Shown: positions 44,453 through 55,437 of the stretch, piece by piece
Position numbering within the stretch: position 1 is the first letter of the stretch
Layout: each line of letters starts with the position of its first letter
Assembly: GCA_030704615.1 (NCBI GenBank)
Contig: CM060731.1
Coordinates: 13,764,001 to 13,828,000, forward strand
Length of the DNA: 64,000 nucleotides
Source of the DNA: Takakia lepidozioides
Lineage: Eukaryota > Streptophyta > Takakiopsida > Takakiales > Takakiaceae
Direction: 5' to 3'
The notes under the pieces: model-generated
The model's input: the letters and a program-made list of their open reading frames with translations, nothing else
Databases searched by the model: none
What the model was told of the DNA's origin: nothing
Made by a program: the position numbers and the translations under genes

Positions 44453-44657
44453 GAATACTTTTTGACCACAAACGCTGTCCCTGTTCCGACCCGTCGCTGT
44501 CCCTGTCACACCCCTAACAAACCCTGTCACACCCATAACAACATCAACGCGATGTTCTTCACAACGAGTTGTCACGGGTGTGACAGGGTTTGTTATGGGT
44601 GTAGATGTGGTCAAAAAGTATTCACTAAGTGTGTACCATTTGACCACATCTACACCC
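44453..44657. repeat. Nested multi-arm foldback
   Basis: There are three sets of inverted repeats. An outer pair is perfect over 18 bp (GAATACTTTTTGACCACA at 44,453-44,470 with 44,606-44,623). An inner pair matches at 24 of 25 bp (44,510-44,534 with 44,576-44,600). A third pair is perfect over 19 bp (44,598-44,616 with 44,639-44,657), so the middle arm can pair with either neighbour. A 14-bp perfect palindrome AACAACTAGTTGTT follows at 44,781-44,794. It may be a MITE or foldback element. Confidence 0.8.
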
Positions 44658-44659
44658 TT

Positions 44660-45000
44660 CAATACATCAACATGATGTGCCAAAAGATGCTTCAAGCCAA
44701 AGCATCTACCCAAATATGCTTCTCCACTACTGGTTGTTAGCAAGTCGTTGTTATGAAATGTTCCTAACAACCCACTTGTTAACAACTAGTTGTTCCCAAC
44801 ATCCCTCTTGTTATTAACCTACTTGTTCCCATCCTACCGGCAATTTCCAGGAGGCATTCATATTCATTACATCACATACCATGTCATAATATCAGATCCA
44901 TGATGTCAGATGCCTATGTATATCTCATGCCACACATGAGTATTTTATTGCCCTGCATATCCAATTGCCACTCTGAATGAAGTGGGGCCCACGGGACTGC
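44660..45000. other. CTTGTT-rich spacer
   Basis: Short repeats of CTTGTTAACAAC and related words at 44,738-44,832, otherwise nothing recognised. Confidence 0.5.
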
Positions 45001-45004
45001 TCAA

Positions 45005-45892
45005 GCGACCGCCGCCACCGCCGGTCGCCCGGCACTCTCAAACTAACCCTGGGCGACCGCCCCAGCGGTCGCCCCGTCATAGAGGCGGCCGTCGAAGCCA
45101 TCGCCCATCGTTACCCTGTCCGCTTCCCGCCCCGCCCAAACAGCCATCCCGGACCGCCGAGCGCTGACGTGCCCTAGGCAACCACCCCAACGGTCGCCCC
45201 GCCGTAGAGGCGACTGACGAAGCCGTCGCCCACCGTTACCTTGTCCACTTCCCGCCCCGCCGGGCGACGGCCCCGCCCATCGCCATTTTCTCGCGGCCCA
45301 CCCATGGGCCCCATTGAGGACCGCCAGCCCGGACAACCATCCTGGACCGCCTGCCCGGACCGCCGAGCGCCGACATGGACCGCCCAGGAAATCGGTCCGC
45401 TTCGTCAGCCCTGTGGGGTGTCTCGAAGAACGGTACTCGCAGGGCACACCCTTGCAGAGGTATCACCGGCAAATCGTCGTCCTGTTGCATACACCAGCAG
45501 AGGTATAGTCTGGAATCCACTGTCTACATCCCTGTCGTTGTATCGCCTGTAAGTCCATGCCCTGTTCCAAGGAGACACCAGAGGCAGGGTTCGTGAGTCA
45601 TAGCGTACATCCTTTAAGAGATATCACCGGGAGCCTCCATTTTCGGATGGTCGCCGCGTATTTCTCAAAAATGCTGAACCCGCCAAGTCATGTGCTCGCG
45701 GGCCTATATTCTTTAGGCGGGCGACCGCGAATATGGTCGCCCATTGTCATCCGTAAACGGGCGACTGTTATTAAGGTGAAGCATGAATGTGCCCGCCACT
45801 TCCTGCACCTCCCGACCACCCATCAGATGGGTGACCGCTGTTACGGTCGCCCGTGGTCATGCTTAAAAGGGCGACTGTCTACGGCTGTCGCC
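45005..45892. repeat. Palindrome family B (GGGCGACC arms), cluster
   Basis: 24-25-bp palindromes with arms GGGCGACC/GGTCGCCC and loops of 4-11 bases occur at 45,051-45,074 (10-bp arms, perfect), 45,719-45,742, 45,829-45,852 and 45,868-45,892. Looser copies are at 45,005-45,028 and around 45,180. Related stems recur at 47,343-47,358 and through 47,440-47,560. The DNA around them is GC-rich and non-coding. Confidence 0.75.
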
Positions 45893-46160
45893 CGTAATGA
45901 AGGTGAAGCTGGAACACCATCTGAGGGTGATGTGTGGATGTCTTTCACTGCGCACTCCTTTGTAAGGGTATCAGCTGAAAACGGCGTCCTATTGCATATA
46001 CCAGTAGAGGTATAGTCTGTCACAAGCAGAGGACATCCTTGTAAGGGTATTACCCTTAAATTTATGCCCTGTTCTATACCCCAATAGAGGTGGACTCTGT
46101 TAGTCACAAGTTTATGTCCTTCCAGAGGCATCACCCCGGAATCATATGTCTGTTTTATGG
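45449..46160 (+). repeat. Degenerate ~75-bp tandem repeat, interrupted
   Basis: Units share CCTTGYAAGGGTATCACC, then a CCTGTTGCATACACCAG-like part and AGAGGTATAGTCTG. Copies begin at about 45,449, 45,610 (partial), 45,958, 46,030 and 46,108, with another diverged unit near 45,521. The array is interrupted at 45,650-45,950 by family B palindromes. Confidence 0.65.
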
Positions 46161-46600
46161 AACATGGTGGTCCTAAGGATGGCCAATGTGATTGCGTCTT
46201 CACATTTTGATTTTCATAGGGATTTGGAGGCTTCAAAGTCGTCCCATTTCAGTATGTTAGCAAGGGAAGTTTTATTGGGCTGGGGTTGTTGGGGGGGGGG
46301 GGGGGGGGGAGCTAGTGTGTGAGCAGCCTTCGTTAAGCGTGAGCAGATCTCTTAAGCGTGAGCACATAAGGGAAGCGGAGGCTATAGCCGTGGGAAAAGC
46401 AGGACATATTGTCGTGAGGGCAATGTTGAGTGGAACAGAGGGTAACATACGATGCTTGGGACCTAAGACGTCGAGTTCCATGCATGAAAATTTGAGAGGA
46501 ATGTGTGGCGAAATTCTTAAGGATTAATGGTTATGTGGAATGGATAAATGTAGGATGAATGCAGGATGACAAAAGATGGATGAATGAACCATGGATGACA
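46161..46600. other. Intergenic, with an unbroken G run
   Basis: A homopolymer of about 20 G at 46,290-46,309 is the only structure; the exact length of such a run is often uncertain in assemblies. A short frame at 46,315-46,527 is not supported. Confidence 0.6.
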
Positions 46601-46706
46601 GCAACACGCGGTTAATTTCGGAGAACTTGAAATCAACCTTGTGTCAACACGAGGTTGATTTCCGAGGACTGGAAATCAACCTTGTGGCAACACGAGGTTG
46701 ATTTCC
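46601..46706. repeat. Palindrome family A, tandem cluster 1
   Basis: One half copy (46,601-46,619) and two long palindromes (46,629-46,662 and 46,671-46,706) are spaced ~42 bp apart. Arms read GAAATCAACCTTGTG and the complement CACGAGGTTGATTTC, with one mismatch each. The centres are TCAA-type in the first and GCAA in the second. Confidence 0.9.
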
Positions 46707-48474
46707 GAAGCTTAAATACATACTCAGATCTTTAATTTGATGGCACTTCCACCCACATGTTTGGATCAAACTATTGAGTGTTACATTGTAGAGACCCTTA
46801 GAAGAGTAGTAGTTCAGCTTGAGAAAAAAGATGATCCGACATCATTTGTCAATGTGAGTGACCCCATTAGTATGTTCCTGTATCCTCCTTGTATTTTATA
46901 GATAACTAGAAGCACTTCATGCTTCGAATATGCATCTGAGTATGTGAATCAACATAGCCATATGAACTTGGTAGCTTTGGCAGGGAAGCTGTAGACAAAA
47001 CTGTGAAGGCTTCCAAATTACTTCAGCTGTTTACAAATTGACTACAAAATAGCAGCGCAGCTCAACAATTAACAACACATCATTGCTTGCAAAAGTTGCC
47101 CACTTATTGAGATTTCGCCGCCTTGATTCCTCAGCAGCATGCTCCTCATTACTGGACACTGTCGCACCTCCTCCTCCTTGTTGGACAGTCCTATGGCTCT
47201 TGTAAGCATTGTTGAGGCGGTTGCCCACTTCTGTTTTTTAAAGAGAAAGGTACCGGAGGCCCTTTCCTCAGATAAAATTAAAAAAAAGGTACAAAGACGT
47301 GGAAAAATAACCAGCTAGGGGCCTTTTTCTATGTATAGAGGGGACCGCTTCAGCGGTCACCGGAAGTTCTCTCTGGCATGACCGCCAAGCGGCCGCCTGG
47401 TGATCTCCTGAGCGGTCACCCCCCAAACCCAAAACATTGAAACGTGCACCGCCCCAGCGGTCGCCCCTGGAACCATTTACATTTAAACGTCGACCGTCAC
47501 CGCCGACGGGCAACGGTCCCAATCCCGGCGGTCCCAATATCGGCGGTCGGGATTTAAATATGTTGTATCAGGACTGCCAACAACCCCGTTCTATTACCAC
47601 ATAAACATATTTGTTCTATGGGGACGGCCAGGTCCGGCGGTCCCATTCGCTTCATTAAAGTAAATAATATCGGGACCGCCCGTTCACTTACGAACATTTT
47701 CCCGGCACCCCGCCTGCACAGCGACAAACGTTGGGGGGCAGGGGGCATGGGTATGTAAGGCCAGACCTCAAGCCGCCTATCCCCTTTCCTCTCGTCTTGT
47801 GTGAGAGTGGTTCTGGGTCATCAGATGCTCAACATTTTATTGCCTGGGACCGCGCGCACAAGGGGAAAATCTTCTTTTGGGGGTTGGAGACGGTGGGTTA
47901 GGGTTTCCATTTCCATTTTCTCCCCTGCATTTTCCTCCATCGGGTTGCGCACGCAAAGGAACAAATTTGGGGGAGAGGGAGGGGGGGCGTTTAGAATTCA
48001 GTTTCTGGTTACAAAGGAGGCAGAATAGGCGACTTTACATTGCAAATTTATATTGTAGTTGCTTAGCATTTGGGGGCATAGTACCACGTAGGCAAGGTGG
48101 GGCAAAACATATTGGATGCTTCACAGTTGCAAAAGTGCATTTGTTTCCACTGTTTGCCTAGAATACGCGGAATGTTTGCCAGTGCCGTGCCCGGGATTTT
48201 GTTAGGGAGTGGGGGCCGGAGTAGGAAGAGAAAATCTCGCATGCAGGATACAACGACGCTACCGCGTGGCGTGTGAGCGTACGCTCACACAACGATGACG
48301 TGGCGTGACCCTACGCTCACGCAGCTGACGTGGCGCTGATGCTGACGTGGCGAGAGCCTGGTCCAGGTCATGCCACGTCACCACAAAGAAGGTGATCCTA
48401 TAACCGTGGGGCCCCCAACTGCTGATTTCACCACATGAAGGTGAAACGGATGAAGGGTTTCGGGCTTTCCTGGA
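46707..48474. other. Intergenic, mostly featureless; further family B stems
   Basis: No gene is supported. Family B-like stems (GACCGCTTCAGCGGTC at 47,343-47,358 and related CGGTC/GACCG pairs to 47,560) are the only structure. GC-rich sequence at 47,750-48,020 is non-coding. Confidence 0.5.
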
Positions 48475-48670
48475 GTTCAACCTTCTGTTAACAGGAGCTT
48501 CATTTCCTAGAACTGAAATGAACGTTGTGTTAACACGAGGTTGACATGAAGTTCTCCGAATCAACCTCGTGTTGACACGATGTTCTTTTCTTAGAACTAA
48601 AATCAACCTTGTGTCGGCACAAGGGGGATTTGGAAAACTCCAAGTAAACCTTGTGTTAACACGAGGTTGA
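48475..48670. repeat. Palindrome family A, tandem cluster 2
   Basis: Five palindromes begin at about 48,478, 48,521, 48,561, 48,603 and 48,645, a regular 40-43-bp period. Centres are GTTAAC, GTTAAC, GTTGAC, GTCGGC and GTTAAC, with flanking GTGT/ACAC-type arms. The ~16-bp spacers are related to each other (TAGAACTRAAA, GGAAAACTCCAAG), so this is a tandem repeat and not a CRISPR array. Confidence 0.9.
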
Positions 48671-49107
48671 TTTGATCATCTGTCTATCTGAAGGTAGTTT
48701 CTTGTGCTTGCTAATGAAAACAGAATGACAGACCAATGCGACAAATGCATTGACCCACGCATAGCAAAGATATTAGACGACAGACATTGAGAGACACTGG
48801 ACTTGAACAGTCATTCCATTACAAGTTGTAGTCAAGGAAAACACAGATTTCGGAGTGTCAAGTGAATGCTTTTTATGGGCTTGTATCCCTCTGTAGAAGT
48901 GTGTTGACTTCGTTGAAACTCATAGTGGCTTGGTGAATGAAGAAGTCCCGCTTTGGATCACAAACCATCCTTCTCAAGAAGACGAAGTAAAGGTGTTTGC
49001 ACGGTATGAACTTCCCCTCTCTTTCCCAAACTACTTGAAAGCATACCAACAAAATCAGGACAGGTACAATTGGGAAAATTGGAAACAGTGATGTCGTACG
49101 TCTTGTC
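48671..49107. other. 3' flank of the zinc-finger/DDE gene
   Basis: No coding signature. It separates palindrome cluster 2 from the stop codon of the minus-strand gene at 49,108. Confidence 0.5.
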
Positions 49108-49220
49108 CTACAGCGCAGATGCGGATGAGATCATGGTGAAGACCCGACCATACCCTGGATCAGGAAATTCCATTGTTCCTGCAACACGAGCGTGAAGCAT
49201 TCTCGCGGACTCGATTTTGC

Positions 49221-49225
49221 CATAG
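49221..49225. repeat. Target-site duplication of G4, left copy
   Basis: CATAG immediately before the 5' LTR is repeated as CATAG at 56,161-56,165 immediately after the 3' LTR. Five bases is the usual size for LTR elements. Removing the element and one copy restores an uninterrupted reading frame of the surrounding minus-strand gene. Confidence 0.95.
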
Positions 49226-49947
49226 TGTCGCGGCCCTTTGCCTTGAGGGCAGGGGGTCGGGACACATGAGGGGCTGCCCCTGTGGTGGGGGCAGCGGCAG
49301 CGATAGGTATGGGGGGGCTGAAGCACCCTTGAGTGCCCAAGGCACTCAAGGGCGGAGGCGCTCACTAGGTGGAGCCCCGCACACCGGGTTGCGGTGGGGT
49401 GGCTCCACAAGGGGTGTGGTAGCTTAGCGGGACTTAGTGGGGGTGGCATAGGACTCACCATGGGGGCGGAGACCTCGTGGTGGGAGTCGTGGGGAGTCTT
49501 GGGACTCATCACGGTCCATAGGGGCCGTGGTGAGTGGGCCAAGACTCACCGCGACTCATCACCGGGAGTCGAGGGTTTTCGTGGTGGTTCGCCATAAAAT
49601 GGCATGGCTGGTTGTGAAACCCCCGCGGACAGCTACAGAAGTATATATAGGGGAGTAGTGACCCCGAGAACGGTGCAAGCCCGTTGGTGACCAAAAACTA
49701 GTGAGTAAGCGAGCGAGCCGGAAAGCGACCAAAGAGTGGGAGCTGTTCCGGACTGCCAACTACCAAAGGGAATTCCACTAGGCCCAAATAGGTGGAGGGT
49801 TTAGTGGGAGAGCGAAGGGGGACCGTTATGTCCCGGTGAGCAGCCGAAGCTCCAAGTTGGCCCGGCGGCCAGGTTGGGAGTCAGGCGCGCGCATCAGAGC
49901 GAAAACTATGACTTGAAGGGGAGCTTACCGAAGTGAGGTGCGCGACA
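49226..49947 (+). repeat. 5' LTR of G4
   Basis: Starts TGTCGCG and ends CGCGACA, a perfect 7-bp terminal inverted repeat. It carries a TATA box at 49,641-49,650 and an upstream stem-loop around ACTCATCACGG (about 49,504-49,535, one mismatch). Confidence 0.97.
49641..49650 (+). promoter_or_regulatory. TATA box in G4 5' LTR
   Basis: GTATATATAG lies about 415 bp into the LTR, at the same relative position in all three full LTRs of this family. Confidence 0.75.
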
Positions 49948-49949
49948 CT

Positions 49950-49961
49950 TGGTATCAGAGC
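49950..49961 (+). promoter_or_regulatory. Primer binding site of G4 (tRNA-Met)
   Basis: TGGTATCAGAGC begins two bases after the 5' LTR and is complementary to the 3' end of initiator tRNA-Met. Confidence 0.92.
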
Positions 49962-50002
49962 TTAGAGTTCAGTACGCGATCGTCCTTGGGATTGGCCTCA
50001 TC

Positions 50003-51180
50003 ATGGGGTCGGGCAAGCCAAAGCGAAAGCGGAACGGCCCAAAAGATGATGATCCTGGTGAGCCCGATGGGGGCGACGTGTCACCGAAGCGGCCGTTTGA
50101 GGAAGCGACGCAGGTTTCGAAAGCGAGGCCGCTCAAGAGCGGGAGGAATCCGAGGAGTCGGAGCCGAGGAATCCGTGAGAGCTCCGACCGACCAACAGAT
50201 GCCTCCCATGCCGGCAGCCTTTTGGGAAGGGTTGTTGGCGCAGTTTGGCGGGACGTTGAAAGACGTGTTGAAGGCGGCTAATGCCACTTCCACTAAGGCA
50301 AAGTTTAAGGTGAAGCCTAAGGAACCCGGCACCTTCGAGGGCGTCCGAAATCGGAAGGCACTCAACACCTGGCTCCTGGAGCTAGAGCAGTACTTCCGGG
50401 CGGCCAAGTTGAGTGACGAGGATCGGGTGGAAGTGGCTCCCACCTATTTGAGGGGCTATGCTCAACAATGGTGGCAGAAACGCCTTCACGACCGAGGTCC
50501 AAGCCCGGAAACCTTGAACTGGAGTGGGTTCAAGGAATTGATGAAGAGACAGTTTGTGCCCCTCAACGCGTCCTGGCTTGCCCGGGACAAGATGAGGAAT
50601 TTGAAGCAAACAGATGACATTCGGGGATATGTCCAGGCTTTCAATGTGCTTTTGCTCGAAGTCGCGGACATGGCAGAACCAGAAATGGTCTTCAACTTGT
50701 GGGCGGGACTGGCCCCATGGGCCAGGCGGAAGTTGGAGGAGAAGCCACCTAAGACTTTGAACGAGGCAATTGAGAGGGCTGAATGTTTCTCGGATGTCCT
50801 AGGGGTGAGAAAGACAAGGCCGTACGGAGCTGAACCACAAGAAGACCCGGCGGGAAGGTGACTCCTTCCGACCGGAAAAGAAGTGGGATAGGCCACGCGG
50901 CGACAATGGCACGTGGAAATCGAAGGGAGGGCCTTCACACGTCAAGGCGGCACCCGGTGCTTCGAAAGGAAAAGCGGGTGGAGCGGCTTATGGCGGACAG
51001 AAGGCGACTTTGATGGAGTGTGTTTCAATTGCGGGAGCCCGGGCACATGGCCAAGAAGTGCACGAAACCCCACAATTGAACATGACTCGGGCAACCACGG
51101 AGCTGTCGGAAGATACCATCAGTCGCTTGGTGGAAGCGGTGGTCGCCAGGACTTGCAAGGTAGGCAACTATTCTTGTGAG
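50003..51180 (+). pseudogene. G4 gag
   Basis: Starts MGSGKPKRKRNGPKDDDPGE like G3. A frame change near 50,110 shifts it into the frame that stays open to 50,861, covering the capsid-like core with the GGGG run intact at about 50,452. Another break near 50,810 precedes a damaged zinc knuckle (CVSIAGARAHG in one frame, CFNCGSPG in another) near 51,020. Confidence 0.85.
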
Positions 51181-54100
51181 TTGTATCAGGAAACTGGCGC
51201 CCTGCGTAAAGGGAGTCAGTTATTGTTCGTGGATGGGATAATATCCGGAACTAACGTGTCGTTGTTGGTGGACACAGGAGCGTCGCACTCCTTCATGACG
51301 CCGCGGCGGCGCGAAAGTTGGGACTCCCGACAAGTGACGTGGGGGCCTCTTGAGGTGCGTTCTGCCAAAGGAGAACCACAGTTGGCGACAAGGTTGGCGT
51401 TTGATGTTCCTCTTCAACTGGGGAGTTGGGAGGGACGTGAGAACTTCACCATCTGCGAGATCGATGGAGTGGATCTCATTTTGGGGATGACCTTTTTGAG
51501 CAAATCCGGAGCGGTCATAGATGGCCGCAAGAGAGTAGTCACGCTGCCATGTGGGAATGGTGGCGAGGTCTTACGAGTGTCGGAAACGCCCAAATCCGTG
51601 GGAGGGCGAATAAACTTCTATCAGCAAGGGAGTGGGCCGTGGAGGAGGCACACGAGCCCAGTTTTTGCTTTACATTAGAGAGAAGTGAAAGGAGAAGGCG
51701 ATGGGGAGCCGAGCCCAGATTGGATCAAGGGGATTTTGGAGAAATACCAGGATGTGATGCCGGAGGATTTACCAAGCGGCTTGCCACCGCGCGAAGAGGA
51801 GTTGACCACAAGATTGAGGTGATACCGGGATCGGAACCGCCTGCCAAGGGCCCTACCGGTTGAGCCACAGAGAGTTGGTCGAGCTGAAGACTCAGCTCAA
51901 GGATCTAATGTCAAAGGGTACATCCGGCCGAGTAAGTCACCTTACGGAGCCCCGGTGCTATTTGCAGACAAGAAGGATGGGACGCTGCGGATGTGTGTCG
52001 ATTACAGGGCTCTGAATAAGGTGACTATCAAAAACCGGTACCCTTTGCCAAGGATCGACGACCTCTTCGATCGGTTGGCAGGAGCGAAGTATTTCAGCCG
52101 GATCGACTTGCGCTCCGGCTATCATCAAATTCGGGTGGCGGAAGGAGATGAGGAGAAGACCGCGTGCAGGACAAGGTATGGTTCATATGAGTTCTTGGTG
52201 ATGCCTTTTGGGCTCACCAATGCACCAGCGACCTTAGCACGCTGATGAACAGCCTTTTCAGGAGTGGTTGGATGACTTTGTGATCGTGTACATCGACGAC
52301 ATCTTGGTGTACTCGAAAACAAAGGAGGAACACCTGGAGCACCTCAAAAGGGTGTTCCAAAATTGCGGGAAGGGAAGCTGTATGCCAAAGCTTCAAAAAA
52401 GTGCGAATTCGGGGTCACAAAAGTGGAGTTCTTGGGGCATGTGATTACACAGGATGGGATCAAAATGGATGACAGAAAGGTGAGGGCGATCTTGGACTGG
52501 GAGCCTCCGACTTCGGTCCCGGGAGTGCGATCCTTCCTAGGACTCGCCTCCTATTACCGGAAGTATGTGAGAAATTTCGCCAAGATCGGGGCCGCTGTCA
52601 GACCTTCTGTGTAAATCCAAAGTCTGGGCATGGAACACATTTTGTGGCCAAGCTTTTGCTGAATTGAAGCAGCGGATGGCGGAAGCTCCAGTCTTGAAAA
52701 TCCCGGAGTTCGATCGTCCATTGAGATACATACAGATGCGTCGGACTTCGCGATTGGGGGTGTACTGATGCAAGATGGACGTCCAGTGGCTTACGAAAGT
52801 AAGAAACTGAATGAAGTGGAGCGACGGTGGCCGACGCACGAAAAGAGATGAAGGCGGTGGTGCACTGTCTTGAGCTTTGGCGCCACTATGTTGGTTCCAA
52901 CCAGTGAAGGTGTTCACGGACAATGTCACGGTGAAGTATTTTGCCACGCAGCCCAAGTTGTCCCCAAAACAACTTAGGTGGCAAGATACTTTGGCGGTGT
53001 TCGACGTGGATATCCAGTACAAACCGGGACGAGACAACGTGGTGGCCGATGCTTTAAGTAGAAAGCAGCAGCTCTTGTTGGTGTACAAGGGCGAGACGGC
53101 GCTCCAAAGGAAGATCCGGAAGGCTTGCCGGAAGGATGAGCTGGCGAAGTCCGTGATGCAGGACTTGAGGATGGGGGTTAAATCGCAGTTCCACTTGCAA
53201 AATGGACTGCTCCGGTATAAGCAAAAACGTCTCTACGTGCCGAAGGGAGGGATCAGAGATAGCCTCTTGAGAGAATGCCATGATAGCCCGCTTGCGGGCC
53301 ACGGCGGAGCCAAGCGCACTGCGGCACTCTTGAAGAAAGAGTATTTCTGGCCCAAACTGAGGGAGGAGGCAGAGGAGTATGTCAAGACATGCACCACATG
53401 CCAACAAAACGGAGCGAGTACAAAAAGCAAGCGGGGCTGTTACAACCCTTGCCGATTCCAGAGGGGACTTGGGAAAGCGTCTCGATGGATTTCATGACTG
53501 CTATGCCGCTGTCAAAAGGATTCGATGCAATCATGGTGGTGGTGGATAGGTTCAGTAAAATGGGCCATTTCATCCCCACCAAGGAGACGGCAACGGCGCA
53601 GGAGACAGGGCGACTTTACTTCGCCCACGTCTTAAAGCATCATGGAGTCCCGAAGGATATTGTCTCGGACCGATCCAAAGTTTACGAGTAAATTTGGAGA
53701 GCACTTTGGAAGAAGATGGGGACGAGGCTGAAGATGAGCACCGCCTTCCGACCTACGACCGACGGCCAAACAGAAAGGTGAATTCCGTAGTGAAGCAGAT
53801 CTTGCGGAATTACGTGTCGGCAGACCAAACAGACTGGGTGGAACACTTAGACGCGGCAGAGTTCTGTTATAATAACACAGAACACTCCGCAACGGGAGTT
53901 TCCCCTTTCGTATTGGTCTATGGAAAAGCACCTCTGGTGCCGACAAGTTGGGCCGCCCAGGACGTTGAGGAACCGGCAGTAGCGGCGGTACTGGAAGAAC
54001 GCGAGTTTGTTGAAGCTCGCAAAGTACAACATTGCCAAAGCTAGGAAACGGTATGAAAGGCAGGCGAATCGGAAGCGTGAAGTGAAGTTTGAGGCAGGCA

Positions 54101-54590
54101 CAGAGGTCTGGTTGAACATCAAGAATTTCGACTACCTCCGGAAGTGAGTCCGAAGTTCGTACCTCCGTATGCGGGACCCTTTCGCATTCGGAAGGTTATG
54201 AATGAGGATGTGTATGAATTGGAGCTGCCGGCAAACAGCAAGGTGCACCCAGTATTCCATGTCTCCCTTTTGAAGCCTTACTTCAAAGATGAAGCGCGTC
54301 CGAATCGGCATCAAGTGTTGCGTCCGCCACCTATGCTGTTGGATCATGAAAATGAACCTGAGTACGAGGTGGAGGCAATACTTAAGTCGAGGAGGTTCAG
54401 AACCGAGAAACGGAGTATCTCGTCAAATGGAAGGGCTATCATCATGTGGAGGCATCTTGGGTGCGTGCCTCAGAAATGGGAAACGCATCCGAGGCGGTTG
54501 CAGCTTTCGAAGGGCGACCTCAAAAGCGAAGCGTTGATGGGGACATCAACCTTGGAGCGTGGGGGAGGAAATGCATGCTTAGCCCGGCTT
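51181..54590 (+). pseudogene. G4 pol: protease, RT, RNase H, integrase, chromodomain
   Basis: The same domain order as G3 is readable in pieces: protease [12 protein letters not shown] (about 51,262), [13 protein letters not shown] (about 52,201) and YIDDI (about 52,290). RNase H follows, then integrase HDSPLAGHGG (about 53,280) and SMDFMTAMP (about 53,485), and chromodomain YEVEAILKS (about 54,364). Frame breaks are frequent, for example near 51,310, 51,790, 52,235, 52,365, 52,590, 52,720, 52,840, 53,410, 53,670 and 54,395. G4 lacks the TAA that truncates the chromodomain of G3, so the C-terminal helix segment (MGNASEAVAAFEG) is readable here. Confidence 0.88.
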
Positions 54591-55437
54591 AGCTAGCTTA
54601 GGAATCCGATTGCAAAAACTTGTATTGTACAAAATTTGTTATAAAGGAAATGGGTTCCAAATGTTGTGCGTCCTATTTTGTTTGGAATGTGATGCATGGT
54701 ATGGTTGGCTAGTGTGTAGAATGCATGCTAGCTTATAAAAGTGGGAGAGGTAAATTGGGTTAATCGTGTGTTTGCGTAGTGCCGAAATCGGGTGACCCCA
54801 TCCAAGGGGCAAGGAAACTTGCGCCTTCTTTGGGAGTTCACGTGCTAGTGCGCACCTGGCGCGTGCGCGTACTATAACGCGCTACCGAGGGGGTTGCCTT
54901 GTAGTGCGGGCTAACGCGGAAGCTACGTGCTTCCGTTCACGTACTATAATCGTGTAGCCTCGGGACGAAGTCGTAGTGCGGCTTCGGCGTGTTCCCGTAC
55001 CTCAGGCCAGCATTCCAAGGCGGACCCAATTGTAGTGATTGGGGCGCACGGTTGGTTCAAGGTTATCTTCCTAGTCAAAGAGGGTTCCAGGTGAACCCTT
55101 GCTCAAGGTGATGCCAAAAGCGGCATCATGAGCGATCGCAAGCAATGTTGTTGCAGTAAGGCGATTCGATCCTCGGGGAGGATCGTTCCTTGGCCTTGAA
55201 GTAGGCCAAGAAGAGTGCACTGGGAGGAGCTGGAGAGGCTCCACCCTTGGCCGGGACTTGGAGGAAGTCGGCCGAACTAGCTAGTGGAGAGTAGAGTCAA
55301 GTGTGGGGTTTGGTTTTGCCATGGGACGCCATGGTACGGAAACAAACTCCTTGATGTGGGACGCCACAACTTGGATGTTCGTTTCTACAAAATGGACAAG
55401 TCGATGAGGACATCGACTCCCTGTTGGTAGGGGTGTG
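54591..55437 (+). other. Non-coding 3' region of G4
   Basis: Colinear with 19,437-20,300 of G3, including the paired ~85-bp units with ACTATAA and TAGTGCGG words at about 54,850-55,000. GGTAGGGGTGTG directly before the 3' LTR (55,426-55,437) is the probable polypurine tract. Confidence 0.8.

Noticed and set aside
44438-44785. 115-codon minus ORF
   Set aside because: It overlaps the nested foldback and its residues follow the repeat; there is no family match.
45236-45552. Overlapping ~100-codon ORFs on both strands in the GC-rich palindrome region
   Set aside because: High GC content removes stop codons by chance; composition follows the repeats and no domain is visible.
48475-48670. Regular palindromic repeats with short spacers resembling a CRISPR array
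   Set aside because: Spacers are only ~16 bp and related to each other, the repeats vary, there are no cas genes, and the sequence is a plant nuclear genome.
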